25,000 nt of DNA from Cristatella mucedo. Lineage: Eukaryota; Bryozoa; Phylactolaemata; Cristatellidae. The DNA lies in NCBI GenBank assembly GCA_009760855.2, contig WPIO01000014.1, positions 1,550,001 through 1,575,000 on the forward strand, in the 5' to 3' direction. The position numbers and the translations under genes were made by a program. The notes beneath the pieces were generated by a model that worked only from the letters and a program-made list of their open reading frames with translations, had not been told where the DNA came from and did no database searches. Shown here in pieces: positions 18,546 through 25,000 of this stretch. Position 1 is the stretch's first letter; the number at the start of each line of letters is the position of its first letter.

Positions 18546-20796
18546 ATATATGTAATGCAATGTATCTCCGTCAGTAACTCCACAAAGTCATAAAAACCAT
18601 GTGGGTGTTACGCAGGAGAGTTTGGTATAGCGCACTCACAGCCTAAGCGGCTTTCGGTACGCATTTGGTAGCCAACAGACTTCGTCTCACGCAACAAAGA
18701 AAAAGTGGGAAGCATAGCAGAGTCAGGAGAGCAGTTGAGGTAGTGAGTAGCATAGAAGTAGCAGTTCAGGACCGCTGAAAAAGATGTGCCATAGTCGGCA
18801 GTTGGAGAGTAGATTTCGTTGCGTAAGAATTGTGGAAGCGAGTTCCACAGTCTAGGACCTGCAGAGCTAAAGCTTCTGTCGCCAACTGTCTTTAAGCGGA
18901 GGAATGGGACAGCTAATTTATTGTCCACACAGGACCTGAGGGCGCGAACAGGCTGAAACTGATGCAGCAGTTCAGCTAGGTACGAAGGAGCCGAGCCGTG
19001 GCGGGCCTTGTGGGTCAGCGTAAGAACTTTGCTCTGTATCCTTTGCTCAACCGGCAACCATTCTAGCTCTTTCAGCAAAGGAGACACGTGCTCAAACCGC
19101 TGAGACTTGAAGACCAGCCTTGCAGCCATATTCATAGTCCGCTGTAGTGGCATAATAGCTTTCTTTGGTAGCCCAGCCAAAAGGGAATTACAATAATCAA
19201 GCCGAGACAGAACTAAAGAGCTAGTTAATTTTTTTACAACCCACTGTGGGAGACAGCTTCTAATCTTGGATAGGGATCGGATGTGATGGCTAGCTGTAGA
19301 GGCAGTCTTCTGAATGAAGCTTTTGAAATTGAGGCAGCTGTCGAACACGACACCTAGATTACGAGCACGTGGTGAAGGTCGCACAATAGCATCACCTATT
19401 AGAACAGCAAAGCCTTTTAATCCAGCCACACGCTTAGGGTGTCCTATGAGAAGCAGTTCGGTTTTATCGTCATTTAATTTCAGGAAGTTTTCCGACATCC
19501 AGGATCGAATATCGGCAAGGCAAGCATTCAGTTTCTCAGTTGCTGCAGCAGATTCCGACGGTTTAAATGACAAATACAACTGAGTATCGTCAGCATAGAA
19601 GTGATATCCTATTCCATGGGCCTTAATCACTTTTCCCAGAGGTTGTGTATAAATGGAGAACAGCAAGGGACCAAGTACAGACCCTTGAGGGACTCCACAG
19701 ATGACCCTTCTCATGTCTGAGACCTGACCCCCACACGATACGGATTGAACACGATCAGACAAGTAGGATTTAAACCACGCCAGTGCTTCGTCTGCCAGAC
19801 CGATCGCTGTTCTCAATCTTTCAAGCAGAACTTCGGGATCAATGGTGTCGAAGGCAGCGGACAGATCTAGCAGAGCTAAGGCAGTGACATTCCCGTCGTC
19901 GTTGCCACGTAGAATGTCATTGTTAACACGGAGGAGAGCAGTTTCAGTAGAGTGCTGCCTCTTGAAACCTGATTGAAATGTTTCTGACATTCCATAATTT
20001 TTAATATGTTCAACTAGCTGCTTAGCAACAATTTTTTCAAGAATCTTTGATAAGAACGGAAGAAGGGAAACTGGACGATAGTTTGCTAGGACCTCTGTGT
20101 CAAACCCAGGCTTTTTAAGAATAGGTCTAACGATTGCCGATTTGAAGGACTTGGGGACGACCCCTTTTCCCAAAGAAGCATTAAAAATCTTGGTGATGGC
20201 AGGGCTAAGTTGGTCTGCAAGTGAAGACCACAGAGATGAAGGTATAGGGTCTTCAGGAGACGAGCTCTTTTTGCTAGACCTTATTAAGGCAGCCACATCA
20301 GAGGCAAAAACTTCGGAGAACCTTTTAAGAAAGGTCACAGGTTGAGGAACGGCGATTGCTTTGGTCGGAGGGGGCTTAATGGAGGCACGAATGTGCACAA
20401 TTTTTTCAGTAAAGAAGGCTGAACACTTTTCGGCTGAGCCCTTAATATCTGGGTAGTCAGACCTGACAGCATTGGCCAGTAAATGGTTTACTGTCTTATA
20501 AATCTGTTTAGTGTCCGATTGGCAGGAATTCAGTTTTCTAATGAAAAAAGAAGCCCTGGCTTTTTTAAGTTTTTGGGTGTAAACTCGAAGGAAGTCTTTA
20601 AAATTGACTAGGTCTGCCTCAGACCCCGATTTCTTGAAACGACGTTCCAGCCTGCGCTTAACACGGCGCATCTTAAGGAGTTTTTTTGTAAATTGAAAGC
20701 AATCTCGACGACTTTGAACACGGATAGAGCGAACGGGAACATGCTTATCAAGAGCACTCCTGAGTGTCATGTTCATCGCATCAGTGAGGGTATAAT
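18546..20796 (-). mobile_element. LINE family A, long 5'-truncated copy
   Basis: Non-LTR retrotransposon of the CR1/L2/Rex-like group. It comprises a long uninterrupted reverse-transcriptase frame (listed separately), about 60 bases of 3' UTR and a short GGAGATACATTGCATTAC tail shared with the other A copies. The endonuclease domain and ORF1 are missing, so it is 5'-truncated. It is inserted, together with a SINE, inside a LINE B copy. Confidence 0.88.
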
Positions 20797-20800
20797 TCAT
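18608..20800 (-). CDS. Reverse transcriptase ORF of LINE family A (730 residues, no endonuclease)
   Basis: LINE-encoded reverse transcriptase. The order is: an N-terminal linker with basic residues (MRRVKRRLERRFKK, residues 44-57); an RT domain at about 215-480 with IVRPILKK, YRPVSLLPFLSKILEKIVAK (241-260), FQSGFKRQHSTETALLRV (275-292), LLDLSAAFDTID (catalytic D312), GVPQGSVLGPLLF (369-381), FYADD (catalytic D404, D405) and LKLNDDKTELLLIG (440-453); then NLGVVFD and the C-terminal domain with SRLDYCNSLLAGLPKKAI and RLWNSLPQFLRN. All catalytic residues are present and there is no stop or frameshift, so this copy is young. Family members normally carry an apurinic-type endonuclease upstream, which is absent. 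The first ATG lies in the tail of the adjoining SINE, not in the LINE, so it is not the natural start. Confidence 0.9.
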   Translation of the reverse strand: MNYTLTDAMNMTLRSALDKHVPVRSIRVQSRRDCFQFTKKLLKMRRVKRRLERRFKKSGSEADLVNFKDFLRVYTQKLKKARASFFIRKLNSCQSDTKQIYKTVNHLLANAVRSDYPDIKGSAEKCSAFFTEKIVHIRASIKPPPTKAIAVPQPVTFLKRFSEVFASDVAALIRSSKKSSSPEDPIPSSLWSSLADQLSPAITKIFNASLGKGVVPKSFKSAIVRPILKKPGFDTEVLANYRPVSLLPFLSKILEKIVAKQLVEHIKNYGMSETFQSGFKRQHSTETALLRVNNDILRGNDDGNVTALALLDLSAAFDTIDPEVLLERLRTAIGLADEALAWFKSYLSDRVQSVSCGGQVSDMRRVICGVPQGSVLGPLLFSIYTQPLGKVIKAHGIGYHFYADDTQLYLSFKPSESAAATEKLNACLADIRSWMSENFLKLNDDKTELLLIGHPKRVAGLKGFAVLIGDAIVRPSPRARNLGVVFDSCLNFKSFIQKTASTASHHIRSLSKIRSCLPQWVVKKLTSSLVLSRLDYCNSLLAGLPKKAIMPLQRTMNMAARLVFKSQRFEHVSPLLKELEWLPVEQRIQSKVLTLTHKARHGSAPSYLAELLHQFQPVRALRSCVDNKLAVPFLRLKTVGDRSFSSAGPRLWNSLPQFLRNEIYSPTADYGTSFSAVLNCYFYATHYLNCSPDSAMLPTFSLLRETKSVGYQMRTESRLGCECAIPNSPA

Positions 20801-20924
20801 TTGTATAGCGCCTCAAGAGAACTCAGTCTCTATTCAGGCGCTTCACATATGCCTCGTGGCTGGAGCCCACGACCTCAGTCATACATTGGTCGGGGCGAGC
20901 ACCTTAAACGCTGGACCAAACCAG
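20797..20924 (-). repeat. tRNA-derived SINE, family 2, near-complete
   Basis: On the minus strand: CTGGTTTGGTCCAGCGTTTA (A-box-like TGGTCCAGCG), GAGGTCGTGGGCTCCAGCC (B-box-like), CATATGTGAAGCGCCTGAAT, GAGACTGAGTTCTCTTGAGG, then GCGCTATACAAATGAATTAT. The last part matches the tail of the foldback elements. It is followed without a gap by the truncated 5' end of LINE A. Confidence 0.75.
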
Positions 20925-21365
20925 CTTAGCCTGGCGGGGCAGCAGATCTGATGCCCAGAGCCAAATAATGAAGAGACCTGAAAGTGAGTGACAAAACCTT
21001 GAATTTGATGTGTTACTTGATTGGTAGCCAGTGCAGGTCAGCGAGAAGTGGTGTGATGTGGCAACTGCCACGCTCACGACAGACAAGCCTAGCTGCAGAG
21101 TTTTGCACCAGTTGTTAGGGCCTGATTGCACATGCCGGTAGGCCAGCAAGCAGTGAGTTACAGAAGTCAAGACGGGATGACTCTAATGCATGGACCAACT
21201 TTGATATGGTATCCATGTCTAAGCCAGCCCGAATTCTAGCAATGCTATGTAGCTGAAAGTAGGCAGACTCGCCTGTGGAGCTGACGTGGTCGTCTAACGA
21301 AAAATCACTTTGGAACATGACACCTAGATTTCGGGCAGATTCAACAGGATAGAGATTAAGTTCTC
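20925..21365 (-). pseudogene. LINE family B, 5' half of a split copy
   Basis: Minus strand reads FQSDFSLDDHVSSTGESAYF, QLHSIARIRAGLDMDTISKL, SSRLDFCNSLLAGLPACAIR, then (with a frameshift) FCHSLSGLFIIWL and SDLLPRQAK. These are the post-catalytic segments of a CR1/L2-like RT protein. It breaks off after QAK exactly where the SINE starts and continues at 18535. The catalytic core lies upstream and is missing; the 5' edge is near 21365. Confidence 0.8.
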
Positions 21366-21369
21366 TTAG

Positions 21370-22239
21370 AATGCAATTCAGATTAATTATATTTATATTT
21401 TATGCACCTGGGAAAGATATTCGTATTCCTTTGAAACGGAAATGTAGTTCCTAGAAGCCGTTTAGCCGTTTTTTGACTACGGTAGCTTAAGCGTTTTTGA
21501 CCACCTGAGTTTGGCAGCCTGCGCCGTCCTTGTAGCCGACTGCCTATGGTTAGGAGTCGACCCATGGCTAGCTGAAAAGAGAATGCAATTTCTGCCTAAA
21601 ATATAAAATATTACAAATATTAAAATATTACAATTATTTTATACAATATTACAATAATATTACAAAGCCCTCGTGCTGGTCACGACGTCAAGGTGGTTAC
21701 TTTTAGTGGTAGGGTGCTTGTCCAGCGTCTCTGCTTGGCTCTCGACCCCGAACACGGCCCTTGCTGCCGAGCGTGTTGTTGGAATGCCACGTATTTTTGA
21801 GTAATTTTTTTTATAGCTGAGCTTGTATTAGCCCTCTCGTGTATCTGTTTTTGCGTGAATGTTCGGAATATGTTTCCTCCTTCTTCCACGGCGGTAGGCT
21901 GTCTCTAGCCCAACGCGAACTCGAAACAATTTTTTAGCCGATCAAGTTCGCACGCAGGAATGTGGATAGTCTGTCCTTTCTATTCGTCTGCATCTACCTA
22001 AACTGCTTTATACAATTTTTTGTTAAAAAGACCAACGAATAAATCTTCTGCTCAAAATCATATTTCGAGTTACCGTCTGCCAGGTAACCGCAACAGCTGC
22101 CTTTGGAACAATCGTTTGTTTCATGCACTGATAGGACGAAGGGCCAATTCTGGATAACAATTTAACTTTGGGGCGAGCTTTCATAGCAATAGCTGTCGAC
22201 AGTTACGGACATCGAAGCTGCTGCCTCAGTAGTCGAAGT
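21370..22239. other. AT-rich unassigned sequence
   Basis: No gene seen. AT-rich runs with repeated AATATTACAA units lie at 21599-21666. Open frames here are short and show no family signature. Confidence 0.35.
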
Positions 22240-22423
22240 TACAGATCAGGGGTGATCGAACACGTGCTAGCCCGTGGAATGCACCCTCTGTTTGAGGATG
22301 TGAGCCTGGCTCTGCCTACACCCTTAGTTATGAGGCATTCACCCAAGAGCAACAGCCAAGCCGAGTCTTCTGAAGAGATTCGAGACACAGTACGCACTCC
22401 AAAAGCCAATGAAAACATCAAAT
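22240..22423 (+). other. Possible coding exon of an unrecognised gene
   Basis: An open stretch reads HPLFEDVSLALPTPLVMRHS then PKSNSQAESSEEIRDTVRTP and ends at AAAT|GTAAGG, a good donor sequence. An acceptor-like ACAGATCAG precedes it. The residue mix (Ser/Pro/Glu-rich with two Thr-Pro or Ser-Pro sites) looks like a disordered region of a real protein more than chance translation. No family is recognised, no partner exon is found before FITM2, and the frame also runs on past the donor, so this may be nothing. Confidence 0.22.
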
Positions 22424-22633
22424 GTAAGGTTGATCATGCTATTACAGAGAGTCCTTCCCCCCCCCGATGGGGCTCTCAAATGAAGCACTTATCTTCAGTC
22501 ATCACAAATTATTAGTTTAAACAAAATAATATTAGTTTAGGTGCTTATAAGTTTGCTTAAAATGCACGATAGTGCTCATCGTAATACCCTGTGGACTCTC
22601 ATTTGATAGGAGAAGTATTGTAGCAGCGCAAAC

Positions 22634-23518
22634 ATGGCGGCTACTACCTTGGTAGAGACTGTCGGCGCGACCGTCGGAGAGGGTCAGAAGAAGCGCATCG
22701 TGAAAACGCCAGACAGCACGGTCACAGCAGTCTTAAGATTGGTATTTCAGCATGTGTGTAGGCAAATTTTATTAGTGCCTGTGTCAGCTAAGATAGGACT
22801 TTTGCTATTCATATTGTTATCAGGAAGCATATTGTGCGACCTCGGGATCTTGCCAACTGGCTTCTGGAGTAGCAAGTCCAACTTACTGAACGTGTATTTC
22901 GCCAAGTTTGGTTGGGGCTGGACTTTTACTGCCACGCTGACATATATAATAGCGTCACACTATGTGATTAATAGCGGACGCCGTGAAGGAGTTTTACGAC
23001 GCCTGGTCCGACTATTAGCTGCTACTGCTTGCTGGTTGGTGGTGACGTACTCATTTCAAATAGTGGAGCACCTGACGGGCTCCTGCACCGACGCAAAATA
23101 TGCTACTAAGGGCCAGTGTAGGTCCGGTGGTCACAGCTGGACTGCGTTTGATCCATCCGGCCACGCCTTCTTAATGGCTCATTGCATTTTGACTATCGCA
23201 GAGGAACTGAAAGATTTGCGTGAATGGGAGAGAGCTTTGCAGGCTCTCGAGAAAGCGCCAGTGCAACGTCAAGGTGACAGTAAACAGGTCTTTAGTGCCG
23301 CCGTGATCTCACTACGGCCGTATATTGTCGCCTGGCTAGCTATGCTAGTCGTAACGTGGCTGCTTTGTTTTGTACTGACTACCTTGTACTTCCATTCTCT
23401 CACTCAGAAATTCGTTGGTTTTGTGGCTGCAGTGGCAAGTTGGTTTGCTGTATACAAGCTGCGTGCAGCTGAGGTGCGAAGCACTACCAAGAAACCGTCA
23501 TTAAAGCGTAGCCGTTAA
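22634..23518 (+). CDS. FITM2: Fat storage-inducing transmembrane protein (FIT family)
   Basis: FIT proteins are ER membrane proteins of the lipid-phosphatase fold that cleave fatty acyl-CoA and support lipid-droplet budding and ER balance. The 294-residue product has several hydrophobic segments (about 44-71, 96-110, 125-142, 176-190, 228-252, 261-275). It carries the family signature GGHSWTAFDPSGHAFLMAHC (165-184). His177 in SGHAF and His254 in LYFHSLTQK match the two histidines reported as essential in mammalian FIT2. A conserved-looking lumenal cysteine-rich loop SCTDAKYATKGQC precedes the signature. The basic C-terminus (KKPSLKRSR) fits ER retention. The start ATG has A at -3 and G at +4 and is the first in frame. 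The gene has no intron, whereas vertebrate FITM2 has few; a retrocopy cannot be excluded, but no poly-A remnant is seen. Confidence 0.93.
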   Translation: MAATTLVETVGATVGEGQKKRIVKTPDSTVTAVLRLVFQHVCRQILLVPVSAKIGLLLFILLSGSILCDLGILPTGFWSSKSNLLNVYFAKFGWGWTFTATLTYIIASHYVINSGRREGVLRRLVRLLAATACWLVVTYSFQIVEHLTGSCTDAKYATKGQCRSGGHSWTAFDPSGHAFLMAHCILTIAEELKDLREWERALQALEKAPVQRQGDSKQVFSAAVISLRPYIVAWLAMLVVTWLLCFVLTTLYFHSLTQKFVGFVAAVASWFAVYKLRAAEVRSTTKKPSLKRSR

Positions 23519-23637
23519 CTTAGTTCTATCTCGACGGCATGCACCGGCGTAAAAGAAGAACCACGTTCAGCTCTCCGTGGCATTAGGTTTGAGGCATGCC
23601 TTGAGCCAGTAGTAAACACTGCAATTGGCTTTTGTGC

Positions 23638-23643
23638 ATTAAA
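23638..23643 (+). promoter_or_regulatory. Candidate polyadenylation signal of FITM2
   Basis: ATTAAA, the commonest variant signal, 120 bases after the FITM2 stop codon. No canonical AATAAA is nearer. The choice rests on position only. Confidence 0.4.
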
Positions 23644-23649
23644 ATGATT

Positions 23650-24010
23650 TTGAATGTCAGTCATCTACTAATTTATCTTGTGACTTTTATTCGGACGAAC
23701 AGTTTTTTGACTGATTTTTGACGTGGGCCCTGGCCAAACTCTCGCTTGTGCTACTGCTTTGTGTACTGTAGTGCGATTTTATGTGCGCTTTTTAAAGTCA
23801 AACTAAGATCTCGAATGAGGTCCTGTTTGAAATAACATAATATTTGTTGACATACAGTATTTGTTGCTTAACTGCAACATTAGTGCTCTCATTATAAACA
23901 ATGTATCACGTGTAGCTGTTTATAAAGTTCCTCAACTCCATGCAGCACCTCAATGTCAACATTAAAAGAGGTCACTAGTGACCTCGTCCTACAAGTTCAT
24001 ATCCCAATCA
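23650..24010. other. FITM2 3' flank, unassigned
   Basis: AT-rich sequence without a gene. It may be an extended 3' UTR. Confidence 0.35.
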
Positions 24011-24014
24011 AGGA

Positions 24015-24460
24015 AGACAACTAGTTCTCTAGACCCTATTTCCAACGTCCTGCTTCTATGATGCATTGATCTGCTGCTGTCATGCGTAACTAACGTCATA
24101 AATGTCATTAGCCTCAGGTCATGTAATTGTCCTAGCACATTTAAAAAATGCTGTAGTCAGGCCACTACTCAAGAAAGCAACTCACTGCTTGCTGGTCTAC
24201 GGGCCTGTGCACTCATGTGCTTACAGTTGGAGAGGCTTGTCTGTCGCGAGTGTCGTAGTTGCCACATCACATCGACTATAAAGTTTTGCCACTCACTTTT
24301 AGGTCCCTTCATTCTTCGGCTCCAGCCTACCTATCAGATGTACTCCCATACCAAGCTAAGCATAGTACCACATGCATTTCAGAATCTGACTGTTTACCTT
24401 TACCTTTTACGAACCTCAAATCCTTTGGAGACCATATCTTTAGTTTGCAAGAGTGAACAC
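24015..24460 (+). pseudogene. LINE family B copy with a large internal deletion
   Basis: Two parts of one LINE are fused. 24015-24180 matches the start of the RT domain of CR1/L2-like LINEs (AGACCCTATTTCCAACGTCC for DPIPTS-like, TCATTAGCCTCAGGTCATG for SLASG-like, then FKK and the CCACTACTCAAGAAAGC that normally encodes RPLLKKA). At 24180 it jumps to SLLAGLRACA, about the end of the RT domain, and continues FCHSLLGPF, LSDVLPYQAK and ESDCLPLPFTNLKSFGDHIF. The whole catalytic centre is missing. The frame is broken several times. Confidence 0.75.
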
Positions 24461-24517
24461 GTATGTATTTATCACAGAATCTAATGGATCCCTGTGATTA
24501 GACCTTTATGTGCTTAT

Positions 24518-24922
24518 AATAATAATACACTTGATAAAGCGCCCTCAGAGAACTCAAATCTCTCTCTAGGCGCTTTACATTTGCTGCAAAGGGAAATGCA
24601 ATTGAATGGTGAGTAATATCATGCTTGATAAACAAACAAAATGAATAACATGGTTAGGGGTGGCATGCACAGGGTCAGCATACAAATGTGGTTAGTGGCA
24701 GCATGCAAGTGTCAGCACGCATAAACGTGCTGACACTGCATGCTGCCACTAACCATACTTGCATGCTGACCCTGTGCATGCCACCCCTAACCATATTATT
24801 CTGGTCTTTTACTGAGCATGCTACCTCTAATCATTCGATCGTGCATTCTTTGCAGCAAATCTAGAGTGCCTAGAAAGAGATTGAGTTCTCTGAGGGTGCT
24901 ATACAAATGTATTATTATTATT
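24518..24922. mobile_element. Foldback palindrome (two inverted arms of about 200 bp)
   Basis: Left arm 24518-24719 and right arm 24726-24922 are reverse complements with a 6-base centre (CATAAA at 24720-24725). The inner stem is GTGTCAGCACG/CGTGCTGACAC; the outer ends are ATAATAATAATACAC and its partner GTATTATTATTATT. Shared blocks include AGCGCCCTCAGAGAACTCAA, TTTGCTGCAAAG, GGTTAGGGGTGGCATGCACA and GGTTAGTGGCAGCATGCA. The arms differ by scattered substitutions and a few indels. There is no coding capacity. It is either a foldback-type MITE or two head-to-head SINE copies. The 18.1-kb element is a single arm of the same family. Confidence 0.88.
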
Positions 24923-25000
24923 AAAGTCATCCAGAAGCCACATTAAATAAGGTTTTTTGATTCCACCTTGTAAAGTGCATGAATGCTGCCAGGTTGAGCA

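Overview
Eukaryotic, metazoan nuclear DNA. The evidence is an intron-containing animal-type two-pore-domain potassium (K2P) channel gene, a FIT/FITM2 ER lipid-metabolism gene, several LINE families, tRNA-derived SINEs, a decayed Gypsy element, a hAT-type MITE and long CT/GA microsatellites. No bacterial operon or bacterial RNA gene was seen. The species cannot be named from this window; the repeat mix would suit a flatworm, mollusc or other marine or freshwater invertebrate, but that is inference. Layout: (1) About 1-6.8 kb is CpG-rich and holds a K2P channel gene on the minus strand. Four coding exons (4490-4013, 2473-2277, 1828-1627, 851-496) join in phase to give about 410 residues with M1-P1-M2-M3-P2-M4 and both filters (TIGYG, TIGFG). 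One intron splits the first glycine codon of the GYG filter. The start codon is not in these exons and must lie upstream; a two-codon exon ending at 6159 beside a CpG island is a weak candidate. Introns and 5' flank carry two SINE copies, a LINE tail, a long CT array and purine-rich tracts. (2) About 6.8-18 kb is a repeat graveyard: a degenerate minus-strand copy of LINE family A, a plus-strand 3' copy of A, several A 3' ends near 12 kb, CT and GA arrays, a decayed family C LINE, SINEs, a dead Gypsy integrase, and a SPIN-like hAT MITE at 17.6 kb. (3) About 17.9-21.4 kb is a nest of elements: a LINE family B copy is split by a SINE plus a long LINE A whose 730-codon reverse-transcriptase ORF is uninterrupted but lacks the endonuclease. 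(4) About 21.4-25 kb carries an uninterrupted, apparently single-exon FITM2 gene (22634-23518, plus strand), followed by an internally deleted LINE B and a roughly 400-bp near-perfect foldback palindrome. The two host genes are unrelated in function; everything between them is transposon-derived or unassigned. No new gene system was found. The most interesting signals are the SPIN-like MITE (a family known for horizontal transfer), the foldback family, and the SINE tail that supplies the first ATG of the LINE A ORF.
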